Source: a virus
Reading direction: 5' to 3' (one strand)
IMG/VR virus record: IMGVR_UViG_3300017783_000003
Location: 1 to 64,000 of that record
DNA: 64,000 bases
The notes beneath the pieces are model-generated. The model was not told where the DNA came from. It ran no database searches and was given only the letters and a program-made list of their open reading frames with translations. Below are positions 13,855-24,700 of the stretch, in pieces (the stretch's first letter is position 1; each line of letters opens with the position of its first letter). Both the position numbers and the translations under genes were made by a program.

Positions 13855-14504
13855 TGTATTTCCGTTCAATACCGAACTTAGAATATGGCACAAAACCTAT
13901 TTCGTATCCATTTTCGGATTCGGATTATGTTGTAGCAAAGAATTTTTTTAGAAGGTATCGTGTCAATGAAGATGCTTTTTCGTATGCAGTATATTTTAAA
14001 AGATACGCTGTATTAGAAGGTGAAAGTATCTATCAAGTAGCAGAAAAAGCATATGAAGATCCCATGTTAGATTGGGTGGTAGTCCTTACCAATGGTATGG
14101 TCAATCCTTTATTTGATTGGCCTATGTCTAGTAGTGAACTCAGGAAGCATTGTGAGGCAAACTACAATAACCCATATGGTGACATTAGTCACTATGAGGT
14201 GGTTGAAGCATATGCAGAGAGTGGAATACCTATCTTACAAGAGGGTTTGAAAGTGGACGAGACGTTCTATAATAGTACGTATAAGTATTGGGATGGTACA
14301 CAGGTAAGATCTATTTTAGGTAGTAGCATTTCTAGACCAGTCACGGTCTATGAAAATGAAGAAACAGAAAATGAAAAGAAAAGAGAGATCTTTATACTCA
14401 AACCTAATTACTTGACTCCATTTCTGGATGACTTTAGGAAAAACAATCTATATCAAAAGTCGAGTGATTTTATTACCACTGGTCTTAAGAGAACTGGTCA
14501 ATGA
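13854..14504 (+). CDS. 53: Baseplate wedge subunit gp53
   Basis: 216 residues (T4 gp53: 196). RSIPNLEYG, NFFRRYRVNEDAFSYAVYFK, the LysM-like YAVLEGESIYQVAEKAYEDP (about residues 51-70), DWVVVLTNGMVNPLFDWPM and C-terminal FILKPNYL match the gp53 family. In T4 gp53 clamps neighbouring wedges together as the last wedge component. Coupled to both neighbours by overlapping codons. Confidence 0.9.
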   Translation: MYFRSIPNLEYGTKPISYPFSDSDYVVAKNFFRRYRVNEDAFSYAVYFKRYAVLEGESIYQVAEKAYEDPMLDWVVVLTNGMVNPLFDWPMSSSELRKHCEANYNNPYGDISHYEVVEAYAESGIPILQEGLKVDETFYNSTYKYWDGTQVRSILGSSISRPVTVYENEETENEKKREIFILKPNYLTPFLDDFRKNNLYQKSSDFITTGLKRTGQ

Positions 14505-17500
14505 ATTATATCGAACCACCATATGAAGTATTGGACCCCGATCAACCGTGGTATGGGAAAGGTCGTCCTGGTGGTACAGCACATACTAGTAATGTTTGGA
14601 AGGAATTACACTGGAAACTGACAGGAAAGACAAAGCCTGGTGGTGGGAGTTATGTTTCTAAAGTTAAGTTATCTGATGCTGATGCTGATAAAGTAATTGA
14701 AAGTATGAAGCAGGATACTAGAGGGTATCCTCAATTTAATGAGAGTGGGTTAGGGTTTACGGATTATGATGAAGCACTATCTAAGTATCAAAATTGGTTG
14801 GTAGAGCAACATCTTCCAAAAAATACTGCTATTGACACTAGGGGAAACGGTGGAGTATCTATTTACAAACCAGCTGATAAGTTTGTAGATGATAAGAAAG
14901 AATTTTCTGACGATACAATGCGAGCTGCAGAAGACGCATTGGAAGAAACATCAGACCAGATCATGGATTCTGTGGATGCTCTAATCAAAGCAGATAAGGA
15001 TAGGTTTGAGAAATTTAAAGCAGAGGAAGCAGAAAAACTTAAGCAAAGAATCGAACAGATAAACACTCCAAAAGAACCAGAGCAACCAAAAATATTTAAA
15101 GAAGGTAGTTTCGAGTTTAAACTACCACCAGCACATTACATTCAAGGTCAAGCGGGACGTTGGGAAATTGAGTTTGAAAGTGATATTGATCACGCTATCT
15201 ATTTTTGTGGAAAACCTGTAGCTGGTAGTGGTAAAGAAAGGGGTGCCAAACAAAAAGAAGCATTGGCATGGTTGAGAGGTATTGGTATCCCTTATGGGGA
15301 TATTTTAGATCATAGGAAAAAGATTCTAGAAGCAATTAGATATACCATCTCAATTCCTGGAGCAATAGAAGAGTATCCATATCTATTTGTTGACGCAGTA
15401 GAAAAAAGTTTTAATGTAGAAGTTGAGGATGAGGAAGAACCTGAGGGTTTAGATGATCTCCTTAGTATGATTAGTGAGGAAGGTGAAGATCCTGATCAAG
15501 ATGAACAAGAAGTACCTGGAGAACTAGATTCTCTACTAGCAGAAGTCAAGCAAGAAGCAGAAAGAGAACAAGTAAGTGAGGATCAATCTAAAGAGGTTGA
15601 TGATATTCTGTCGGACATGCCGTCTAGTATTCAGGAGGAACTTGCTGACTTACTTAATAAAAAGAAAGAAAAAGAACCTAAGAAAAAAGGATATACAACT
15701 AACACCCAACTGCTGAAAAGTATTACGCAAACATTGGCAGCAGTTAGTGGTCAGTTAGAGCAAGTTAATAAGTCTCTAATAGAGCAAAATGAATTACTTC
15801 AACAAAACATTGATATCAATCTATCATCCTTAGAAGCATTGAGGATGCAGGATGATATTCTCACTGCTAAATTTGATTCTCTTTTGCAAGCATTTAATGC
15901 TCAAAATGATGCACAAGATGAGTCGAGAGAAAAACTTGAGGACATGAAGTCCGAAACTGATTTAGAAAATCAAAGGAAAGCAGCAGGATATGAAACTCCA
16001 GAAGATTTGAGAGGTACTAAAAAGGGTGGCAGAAACTCTCGAATGATTAGATTCTTTAAGAATAAATTATTGAGAAAACTTTATAGGAAAGCACCTAAAG
16101 GTTTGAGAAGAATGCGACAGAGGGCTAGACGTATTCAACGTATACCCAACCGTTTGAAGACTAGAGCATCTAATTCTATTGTACGAAGATTGCCAACGTC
16201 TGCTCAACGTATTGCTTCGGGTGGTGCAGCAAGCAGAGGTTCAATAAGAGGATTGCGTAGTATTAGAGGGACGAGAGTTCCTGGTCTAAATGTCGCTTTA
16301 TCAGCATGGGAGTACAGTGAAAGGAAGAAAGAAGGTCAGACGGAAGAACAGGCACTAATAGGAACTGGTGCTGGAGTCGCTGGGGGCATGGCTGGTGCCG
16401 CTGCAGGCGGTAAAGCTGGTGCTGCCCTTGGTGCTGGTATTGGTGCCTTGTTTGGAGGCGTTGGGGCGATTCCTGGTGCCGCTATCGGTGGTGCTATCGG
16501 TGCTCTTTTAGGTGGATTTGCTGGAGGTAGTCTTGCTTCTGGTGTTGCAGACCAAGCAACTGGTGCTAATAAGTATGAGACTGGTACTAAACCAGGAACT
16601 GCTATGCTTCATGGTACGGAACTGGTAGTAGATAGAGATCAATTAGACAACCCATATCAAAACGCTGCTGCCACCATTTTAGGTGCCACGATGAAATTTG
16701 TTCAGGCGATGGGACCTGCAGGTGCAGACGTTGCTCCACTTATTAACTCGGAGGCAGCACCATTAATCAGGAAATTTGGTATGTCTAACATTCTTACATC
16801 CACTTCTGTTGGTGGAGGTATTCCAACTGTTAGGTTCCCTAATGAGGATGGGAAACCTAGAGGTCCTAGATTTGAAGGTATGTCATCTGATGATATTGAG
16901 GCACAATTAGATCTTCCTTTGGAAAACAATTTTGATAAATTGATGAAAATGTTTGATCCAGACGGCAAGTTCCTTGGTGTACTCAACTCTCTTGGTCGAG
17001 TACTACGTAATCCATTCATGCCTTTAGAGACCTATGATGGCACTGGTGTTTTAGGTGATCTTAAAGGTAAAATTGTTAACCCCATGGAAAGTGGAGAACT
17101 ACAAGATTATCCTGGTGCTAAGTTTGGTGCCCCTAGAGCAGGAGGAAGAATTCATAAGGGAAGGGATATAATTGGACCCCCAGGTATGAAGGTAGTTGCT
17201 TCTATGCCAGGTGAAGTTACTCAAATGTATCCTGTAGGTAAATTAGCTAGTGGTGGTTGGAGTCAGGGCATTGTTGTTAAACATGAAAACAATATGGTTA
17301 CCAAGTATCTACACGTAAATCCAGGTGTTAAGGTAGGTGATAAAGTAAAAGCTGGGCAAAAAATTGGTACTATCACAGATACAGATGACATTAGTAGTGC
17401 CCCACACTTGCATTTTGAACTATTAGTTAATGGTGTACATGTAGACCCAGATAAACCAGGCAATAGTATACTAAAGAATGCTCACACACTAGAAGAGATT

Positions 17501-17914
17501 CAATCTGGATCTGTTGCTGGATTATCATTAGAGCAAGATGCCCCACTTGAGCAATACAGTGAGGCACCAGACACAGAAAATGAAGAAATTGAAACCCCTG
17601 ATCCAGCGGAAAAACCTAAAGGTGCTAAACGAACTAGTCGCTCTCGCAGAGAAAATCGTAGAAGTACAAGTTCATCACAACCAACACCACCCGTTTCTAC
17701 TCCACCTAAAAAGGATATGAAGTTTGAACTGGTTAATATGGAAGGTGATTTGGAAGAACAAAGTTTAATTATCTATAATGTTCCTGCTGCTCCAGCAGCA
17801 GCAAAAGAATTGGGTATTGAATTGACTGCTACTGGAATGGGAACAACGTTCTACACTAGAAACAAAGAGTATGATGTTAAGTTGTTAGAAAAACTTCGTC
17901 TAGCATTACAATAA
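14501..17914 (+). CDS. Virion/baseplate protein with M23 endopeptidase domain
   Basis: 1,137 residues. N-terminal unique region, acidic middle (about 305-390), coiled coil (400-500), very basic Arg-rich stretch (507-567), glycine-zipper membrane-like segment (622-682), a TAMLHGTELVVD / MGPAGADVAPLIN block (about 699-760), then an M23 (lysostaphin-type) domain at about 865-985. Zn ligands: HKGRD at about 883 and HLHFEL at about 968. M23 enzymes cut peptide cross-links in peptidoglycan, so this protein probably opens the wall during DNA entry. No signal peptide. ATGA-coupled to gp53. Confidence 0.8.
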   Translation: MNYIEPPYEVLDPDQPWYGKGRPGGTAHTSNVWKELHWKLTGKTKPGGGSYVSKVKLSDADADKVIESMKQDTRGYPQFNESGLGFTDYDEALSKYQNWLVEQHLPKNTAIDTRGNGGVSIYKPADKFVDDKKEFSDDTMRAAEDALEETSDQIMDSVDALIKADKDRFEKFKAEEAEKLKQRIEQINTPKEPEQPKIFKEGSFEFKLPPAHYIQGQAGRWEIEFESDIDHAIYFCGKPVAGSGKERGAKQKEALAWLRGIGIPYGDILDHRKKILEAIRYTISIPGAIEEYPYLFVDAVEKSFNVEVEDEEEPEGLDDLLSMISEEGEDPDQDEQEVPGELDSLLAEVKQEAEREQVSEDQSKEVDDILSDMPSSIQEELADLLNKKKEKEPKKKGYTTNTQLLKSITQTLAAVSGQLEQVNKSLIEQNELLQQNIDINLSSLEALRMQDDILTAKFDSLLQAFNAQNDAQDESREKLEDMKSETDLENQRKAAGYETPEDLRGTKKGGRNSRMIRFFKNKLLRKLYRKAPKGLRRMRQRARRIQRIPNRLKTRASNSIVRRLPTSAQRIASGGAASRGSIRGLRSIRGTRVPGLNVALSAWEYSERKKEGQTEEQALIGTGAGVAGGMAGAAAGGKAGAALGAGIGALFGGVGAIPGAAIGGAIGALLGGFAGGSLASGVADQATGANKYETGTKPGTAMLHGTELVVDRDQLDNPYQNAAATILGATMKFVQAMGPAGADVAPLINSEAAPLIRKFGMSNILTSTSVGGGIPTVRFPNEDGKPRGPRFEGMSSDDIEAQLDLPLENNFDKLMKMFDPDGKFLGVLNSLGRVLRNPFMPLETYDGTGVLGDLKGKIVNPMESGELQDYPGAKFGAPRAGGRIHKGRDIIGPPGMKVVASMPGEVTQMYPVGKLASGGWSQGIVVKHENNMVTKYLHVNPGVKVGDKVKAGQKIGTITDTDDISSAPHLHFELLVNGVHVDPDKPGNSILKNAHTLEEIQSGSVAGLSLEQDAPLEQYSEAPDTENEEIETPDPAEKPKGAKRTSRSRRENRRSTSSSQPTPPVSTPPKKDMKFELVNMEGDLEEQSLIIYNVPAAPAAAKELGIELTATGMGTTFYTRNKEYDVKLLEKLRLALQ

Positions 17915-17917
17915 ATA
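17910..17917 (+). promoter_or_regulatory. Late promoter before the GH104-like gene
   Basis: AATAAATA overlapping the stop codon of the M23 gene and 20 bases from the next ATG. Confidence 0.45.
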
Positions 17918-17936
17918 CATAGGGGCAGGTAGTCAC

Positions 17937-20288
17937 ATGGCAGCAGGTTTTGAAGTCGCTAAGGATACTAGAGGAGACGCCAATATCCTAGGACAGGGTA
18001 TTGGTACTATTGTCTCTAAAGTTCTTGCTGCAAAGGTACTAGCTAGAAAGGAAAGAGAGTACGCCGAGAGAAAGGCGGACGAACAAGGAATTGATATAGC
18101 ATCTTTTAATGCTATGTTTGGCAGGGGATACTTCTTCAAGAAGGCTCTTGTTGGTGAGATGGGTGGAAATGCCCTAAAGAAAAAGAAGCAAGAATTAGCA
18201 CAAGCATATCGTAAGACTCTTTTAATCGGTAAGATTACAAAAAATCCTCGATTAAGAAAGAAAGTCCTGCGTCAATTAGAAGATTCTGCATTTTATTCTA
18301 AAGGTAAACAAAAAGAATTTAGAAAGCAGTTTGATTATACAGACTACGAAGAGTATTTGGGTGAGGATGAAGCAGTACCATCTACCGCAAAGAAAACAAA
18401 ATCTGCAGTAGAAGGTGGTGGTAGAGGTAAGAGAGTATCTAGAGAACAAATTGCTGAGTCTATCAGTAAGATGGCTGACTCTATCAACAGAGCAGCACAA
18501 GCAATCAGTCAATCATCTGCTTCTGTATATGGAACATTAATTACTGCAAACAGTCTGCAGGCAGATGTTGCTAACGATCTAAAACTTAGAAATGATACTC
18601 TAGAGAATAAACTGCAAAGTTTAATTGATGCTATAAGTAATCAGACCACCGAGCAGAAAAATTATGTTGATAAAACTGAAGACAAAGCATCGGAAGCATC
18701 ACTAGAGAAGAAAGAAGTTGCTGCCGCTGCTGCTGTTGCAGATGATTTAAGAACAGACGAGGATGAGAGTAGAGAGTATAGTACTATTGAGAGTGAGCAG
18801 ATAGATGGTGCTCGACAACCCAAGAGTGCTGAACAGCAGAGAGACGAGCTACGTGAACGCTGGATGCAGGAGAGACCGCCACAGGCGGAGTCTGGTGGCG
18901 TCTTCTCTGGTCCTGACAGTGGATACTTAGTAGAACTGCATGGAAATGAAGCAGTTATACCTATAGACAATAACTACACACAAGGAGAACCAAGTGCTAT
19001 TGATGGTAAGGTAAGACCTAAACCACAATCTTCAGTATTCAATGAAAGTATTAGTAACACTGTATCTAAGATTAATAATCAGGAAAGACAAGAGACTTCT
19101 ACTACTAATTTCAGTAACCAACAAAGTCAAGAGACTTCTATTACTCCTAGGTTCAGTAAAACTGACATGTTTGAAGGTGGCACTGAGATCTCTATGTCTT
19201 CCAATATGGATGGTGGAGATGCCGCACAACCAATAACAGATGTAATGTCCTTGCCATTCACTGCTGTTGGTGGTGGATTAATTGCTGCAAATAGACAGGT
19301 ACTTGATAGTATGGGACCTGATGCTGCTAGGATTGCTCCAAAAGTTAATCAGATGTCTAGAACTATCGCCAGTGTATATGGTGTTCCTGATAGTTTAGCA
19401 AAATCTGTTGAGTCTAGTTCTGCTCCAGAAACAGGAACAGTAGAGAAGAAAGAAGATGTGAAAGAAGATAAAGGAGGATTGCAGAAGATGCTCGAATCTT
19501 TAAAAGGTTCATTTGGTAAATTCTTAGAAATGCTTGGCATGAAGATTAATGATGCCGCTCCAGATCCACGAACACCAGCACCACCAGGAGCATTAGCTAA
19601 AGATTTGGGTAGTTTCATTGGTGAAATTGAATCTGGAAATGATTATACTAAGATGGTTGGTGGAGCGAAAGATGCATCTGTGCTTGGCAAAACTGTAGAT
19701 GAATTGCATACGGAAAAAGGTGGTCAATTTGCTATGGGTCGTTATCAAATTCAAATGAGAACTGCCAAAGGAATTCTTGCTCAAAATAATATTGATTCAT
19801 CTAAATTTAAATTTGATAAAGCAGGTCAAGATCAATTATTCCAAATGTTATTAGAGGGTCGTGGTCTCAGTGACTTTCTCGCAGGTAAGATTACTGAAGA
19901 TGAATTTCTTATGAACCTTTCTATGGAGTGGGCAGCATTACCAAAGAATGCTGGAGGTCTTTCTTACTATGATAAGGATGGTAAGAATAAATCTCACACA
20001 ACATATGAAAAGTCTATTGAACAACTTAGAATGTTAAAGAGTGGGGTCACTCCTCCAAATAGTCCAATGCCTGATTTAGAACCATCAACTGATAGTTCTA
20101 CTAGGTTATCTAATGCAGAACAAATTTCCCAAAGGGCACGTCAACAAAGAACCAGTGTTGTAACGTTAAATAGTAGTGGTGATACTCAACAACCACCATC
20201 TGCTGGTGCTGCCGATACTCCTGGTGAAGCATCTCAGATTAGGAGAGGATTAAATCCACTCGATAATTCAGGAATTTATGTAGGTTAA
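17937..20288 (+). CDS. Virion/baseplate protein with GH104-like muramidase domain
   Basis: 783 residues. Basic helical N-terminus, coiled-coil and low-complexity regions, a block YLVELHGNEAVIPID plus MGPDAARIAPKVNQ (about 325-345 and 455-470) that parallels the M23 protein upstream, then a lysozyme-like domain at about 555-700. That domain has FIGEIESGNDY with the candidate catalytic Glu, MGRYQIQ, FDKAGQDQL and MEWAALP, in the same order as lambda endolysin R (GH104: GRYQ, FSPKSQD, WASLPG). It likely cleaves peptidoglycan glycan strands at infection. Confidence 0.75.
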   Translation: MAAGFEVAKDTRGDANILGQGIGTIVSKVLAAKVLARKEREYAERKADEQGIDIASFNAMFGRGYFFKKALVGEMGGNALKKKKQELAQAYRKTLLIGKITKNPRLRKKVLRQLEDSAFYSKGKQKEFRKQFDYTDYEEYLGEDEAVPSTAKKTKSAVEGGGRGKRVSREQIAESISKMADSINRAAQAISQSSASVYGTLITANSLQADVANDLKLRNDTLENKLQSLIDAISNQTTEQKNYVDKTEDKASEASLEKKEVAAAAAVADDLRTDEDESREYSTIESEQIDGARQPKSAEQQRDELRERWMQERPPQAESGGVFSGPDSGYLVELHGNEAVIPIDNNYTQGEPSAIDGKVRPKPQSSVFNESISNTVSKINNQERQETSTTNFSNQQSQETSITPRFSKTDMFEGGTEISMSSNMDGGDAAQPITDVMSLPFTAVGGGLIAANRQVLDSMGPDAARIAPKVNQMSRTIASVYGVPDSLAKSVESSSAPETGTVEKKEDVKEDKGGLQKMLESLKGSFGKFLEMLGMKINDAAPDPRTPAPPGALAKDLGSFIGEIESGNDYTKMVGGAKDASVLGKTVDELHTEKGGQFAMGRYQIQMRTAKGILAQNNIDSSKFKFDKAGQDQLFQMLLEGRGLSDFLAGKITEDEFLMNLSMEWAALPKNAGGLSYYDKDGKNKSHTTYEKSIEQLRMLKSGVTPPNSPMPDLEPSTDSSTRLSNAEQISQRARQQRTSVVTLNSSGDTQQPPSAGAADTPGEASQIRRGLNPLDNSGIYVG

Positions 20289-21700
20289 TGTCTTTTCCAT
20301 ACGCCGCTAGTTTTAAATTAAACTCTGTTGCCATCACTCCTGTTGGAGCAACTGAGGCAGATCTTATCACAGACCTTGTGATGAGACTAGATTACTTTGA
20401 GGATATTAAGTATCCTTCTGTCGCTGCTAAGATGTTGATCCAAGATAATGCGAACAACATGATCGCATCGATGCCTATCCAAGGATATGAGAAGGTAACG
20501 ATTAAACTACAATCATCAGATCAGGTAGATCATGAGTATAACTTTAGAATCTATAAGGTAGAGAATAGAACTAGCACGGAGAGAATGCAAATCTATGAAC
20601 TAGGTCTAGTATCTGATGAGGCACTGGTGAACGAGGCGACGAGAGTTGCTAAAACACTACGTGGTAAACCAGATGCAATTGTAAAAGAAATTCTAAAAAC
20701 CTATATCAGTACAGAGAAAGAAATTTTTACTGATAAGTCTGTCTATAATATTATCTTCCAACCAGGGAAGAAGACGCCATTCTCTATCATCAATAGTCTC
20801 AAATCCAAGTCTGTGCCAGAAGGTACGTCAGTGAAAGCTAAGAAAAAACCATCTGATAAATCTAATAGCACATCCAAGTCTGATGTAGCATCGACAGATA
20901 AGTCGGACTATAATACATCAGGTGGTACAGCAGGTTATTTCTTCTATGAAAATGCCTCTGGATATCATTTTAAATCTATTGATGGTCTTTGTTCCGTTGA
21001 TAACTTCAATGGCACAGAACCTGTAGCAAAATACTATCAAGATAGAGAAGATTCTAGTAGTTCAGGACCAGAAAGAAAGATTGGATCAATCTCTTATGAG
21101 CATGAGATTGATATTATGAGTAAGTTGAGACTTGGTGCTTATTCATCTTTGATTGCGTTCTATAACTTTTCCACAGGAGCATATGAAGAGCATGTGTATT
21201 CATTAGCAGATGAATACGAAAACCTAGGACACATGGGATCTCAAGGTGGTCTTCCCGCAGGACAGAAAGAGTTGTCTCAGTATCCTACAAGAGTCATGAG
21301 TGTCTTACTTGATCATGAGACATGGTTTAATGGTGCTGCAGTTGCTTCGCCAGAAGAAAAGGATGGCGCTGATGGAGACACAGCAGACTTCCCAGACTTC
21401 CAGAAACATTACATCTCACAGTCTATTTCTAGACTCAACTCGTTAGAGAATCAAAAACTAAGAATCTCAGTTCCAGGTAATCCTAGTTTAATGGTTGGAG
21501 ATAAGATTGAGATCTTAATTCCTAATCAGATTCCAACTAGGGATAGAACAGAACAATCTTATGATGATGAACATAGTGGTGTGTATTTGATCTCTCAAGT
21601 AAACCATGCCTTCAGTCCAAAAGAAGAAAAATCTACATCACACCTAACTTTGATTAGGGATTCGTATGGAAGAAAAGAAAGTGCATCCAAAGTTAAATAA
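20288..21700 (+). CDS. 27: Baseplate hub protein (gp27-like)
   Basis: 470 residues, TAATG-coupled to the muramidase gene. LDYFEDIKYPSVAAKMLIQD and YNFRIYKVENRTSTERMQIY in the N-terminal part, then YFFYENASGYHFKSIDGL, and a C-terminal GNPSLMVGDKIEILIPNQ beta domain followed by GVYLISQVNHAFSPKEE. This succession is that of gp27-type hub rings (T4 gp27: 391 aa) and precedes a gp5-like gene, as expected. A Ser/Lys-rich low-complexity insert sits at about residues 178-212. Confidence 0.7.
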   Translation: MSFPYAASFKLNSVAITPVGATEADLITDLVMRLDYFEDIKYPSVAAKMLIQDNANNMIASMPIQGYEKVTIKLQSSDQVDHEYNFRIYKVENRTSTERMQIYELGLVSDEALVNEATRVAKTLRGKPDAIVKEILKTYISTEKEIFTDKSVYNIIFQPGKKTPFSIINSLKSKSVPEGTSVKAKKKPSDKSNSTSKSDVASTDKSDYNTSGGTAGYFFYENASGYHFKSIDGLCSVDNFNGTEPVAKYYQDREDSSSSGPERKIGSISYEHEIDIMSKLRLGAYSSLIAFYNFSTGAYEEHVYSLADEYENLGHMGSQGGLPAGQKELSQYPTRVMSVLLDHETWFNGAAVASPEEKDGADGDTADFPDFQKHYISQSISRLNSLENQKLRISVPGNPSLMVGDKIEILIPNQIPTRDRTEQSYDDEHSGVYLISQVNHAFSPKEEKSTSHLTLIRDSYGRKESASKVK

Positions 21701-21703
21701 ATA
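21696..21703 (+). promoter_or_regulatory. Late promoter before the gp5-like spike gene
   Basis: AATAAATA, overlapping the hub gene stop and 20 bases from the ATG at 21724. Confidence 0.5.
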
Positions 21704-21723
21704 CATCGTAAAGACTCTTTGAT

Positions 21724-24700
21724 ATGGATCCAGTATTATCGTCACTATTTCCTGTACATCAAATTGGTTCGGATGGATTTAATTGGTGGGTAGGACAAAT
21801 TGAATCCAAAAAAGGGGATGATCCTAAGAACTCTGGTAGATATCGTGTTCGTATTGTAGGTCATCATCTGAAAGATTGTGATGCAACTCCTACAGAAGAG
21901 TTACCGTGGGCAAATGTAATGATGCCCGTGACCACACCATTCAGTGATGGTGGCGTTACTGGTTCATCTGTTAATATAGAGCAGGGTAACTGGGTTATTG
22001 GTTTCTACTTAGATAATGATAAACAGAAACCAATCATCATGGGATCGATTGGTCACACTGCTGGTGCTACTTTAGTTAAGAATGTAGAGAAAGATCCTTC
22101 TCCTGGCAGTACATGTAAACAGTTCACCACGTATTTGTCCCCTAACAGGAATCCATATAAGCACGAACCCATTGCAGAGGAAGATAAACTCTACGGTGAA
22201 ACTGAAGACGAAGCTACGGAAGGTGCTACTAAACCAGGGCAGGCTGGTCTTCCTACTAATGCAGTAAAGGGTAAACCATCAGCAAGTTTTGTTGCATTAT
22301 TTGCAGAAAATACAGCAACAAATCCAAATGGTTCTAAGATCTGTGTTGATATTGCTGATCCTAAGTGTGGTGCTGAGAATGACTTCCAAGGTAGACTAAA
22401 GACTATTGTTGGTGAAATGCTTTCTGCGAATCAGCAATCTGGTGGTCAGTTAGGTAGTTATTATGTGAGTAAAGTTAATGGTGCTCTCAGTCCCTATGTC
22501 AGTGAAGGCAGACGCCATATTAATAGAGCAGTTAGACTTGTCAAGAGTTTAATTGCTAGAATCAAAGGTGAGATCGTTACCAAGATCCGTGAGGGTGTAG
22601 ACTTTTTAGTACAGAATGCACTCACCACAGAAAAAGCAACGACAGATGCTCTTGGGAATACTAACACTGGACCAGTTAATCCTGATCTAGGAATCAAACC
22701 ATTCACACCCGTCACTAAGAGAGAATCTAGACTAAAACCAATTCAGGAATTTCTAGACAATACTTTAGGAGAACTTGGATGTAGCATTGAAGATATTACA
22801 GATAGAATTGCTAGGTTCTTGACAGATATTTTAATGAAGTATTTGATGGAAGCATTTCAAAATGCTGCCTGTCTGATTGATAATCTAGTCAATGGTATTA
22901 TTAATGAAATTGCAGGTCTTCTACAAGAGTTAATCAACGCTGTCCTTGGTCCACTTCAGAAAATCCTAGAGACTTTAGCAGCACCACTTAATCTAATTGG
23001 TGGAGCAATCAACTCCGTATTTAAACTTCTGGGTATTTCATGTGATGGTCCTGGTCCCCAGTGTCAAAAGGTGAAGAAAGAATGTACTGATTGTGGCAAT
23101 GAAGATGAAGATGATTGGTTAGATAAACTTCTGGCGCAAATTGAAGATGGTCCTTTAGCAGCAGATAGTGTGTGTTCTGATTCTAAACAGAACGTGGGAG
23201 CTGAAGATACTCAGGTGTTCTCTGTTGGTGGAATTTTCAAACCAAGACCTGATGGTTACATTCCTGGTTCTACGAGCCCAAACAGTATAACAAACAGTAT
23301 TACCTATGAATGTTCTGACATTACTGTAACTGAAGGATATAATGCTGTCTTTAAAGTCACTAGAGGAGGTAACATTACTTATTCATCTAGCATTTCTTAC
23401 AATATTGTAGATCTTGAGGCTACATTCAATGAAGACTATACTGGTGAGAGTGGTGGTATCATTGGTTTTGCTCCAGGAGAGACTGAGAAAGAAGTTATAT
23501 TCAGAACATTGAGAGATGATATTAGTGAAGGTGATGAAAGATTCTTATTTAGATTTACTCAAGGCATTGTTCCAGAAGGAGTACGTGCTAGATTCTTAGG
23601 TGGCACTACATTTGTTTGTACTATTGGAGATTTTAATTTACAAGGTGGTGGTGTTCTTGGACCATCAGTTCCACCTGATTCTTCTAATGTTTCTATTACT
23701 CCAATTATTCCTGGTGAGTTGGGTGGAGCAACTAATCCTCCCTCACAAACATTCAGAATTTCATCTGACAAATCTTACTATTACAATGGAGAAATAGTTT
23801 ACTTTGATATTTACACTACCAATGTAGAAGATGGAACTGAACTGCCTTATTCATTAGATGGATCTATTGATGAGAACGATATCGTAGGTGATATGAGTGG
23901 AACAATCCTCATCAACAATAATATTGGTGAGTTGGAAGTACAATTAGTAGATGATAATGATGGCGTTGAAGTTCTTACATTAGATTTAATAAACACGCCA
24001 GCATCTAAATCAGTTGCTATTGTTCAGGATGAAACTCCAACGTTTAGTGTTACTGCAGATAAAAATACAGTTGCTGAAGGTGAGAGAGTAACTTTCACTA
24101 TTAGAACTAGAAACGTTCCTGATAGAACAGTAGTTAGTTACACAATAACTGGAGATGTTTCTGCTAGAGATATTCTTGATGGTAGAGTTACTGGTGGATT
24201 TGTCGTCAAAAATAACACCGCACAAGTTGTTGTAGATATTACCGAAGATGGTGAGATAGAAGATGCTGAATTACTAACCTTTAATATCACCAACACTACA
24301 GCATCTGCTGATGTTATTATTGCACCAGCAGAGATCGCAGCACAAGCAGAAGATGTCACTTCAGTTTCTGTAACTACAGACAAACTAGAGTATAAAGAAG
24401 GTGAAACTATTACTTACACGGTTACAACAGAGAATATATCTAATGGTACTATACTAAACTATGGTATGTTTGGCACCAATATTACTCCAAGTGATATTGT
24501 TGGCGGAGAACTGTACGGATCCTTCATAATTCTTGACAACCAAGCAAAGATTTATATTGGACTAGAGGATGATGGCACATTAGAGAGTAACGAAACACTT
24601 TCTTTTAAAATCATCAACACAAATGCCTCGGCAGATGTTATAATTACATCAGCAGAACCAGTACCTCCAATTGATGATGAACCAATTACGGATCCTTGTT

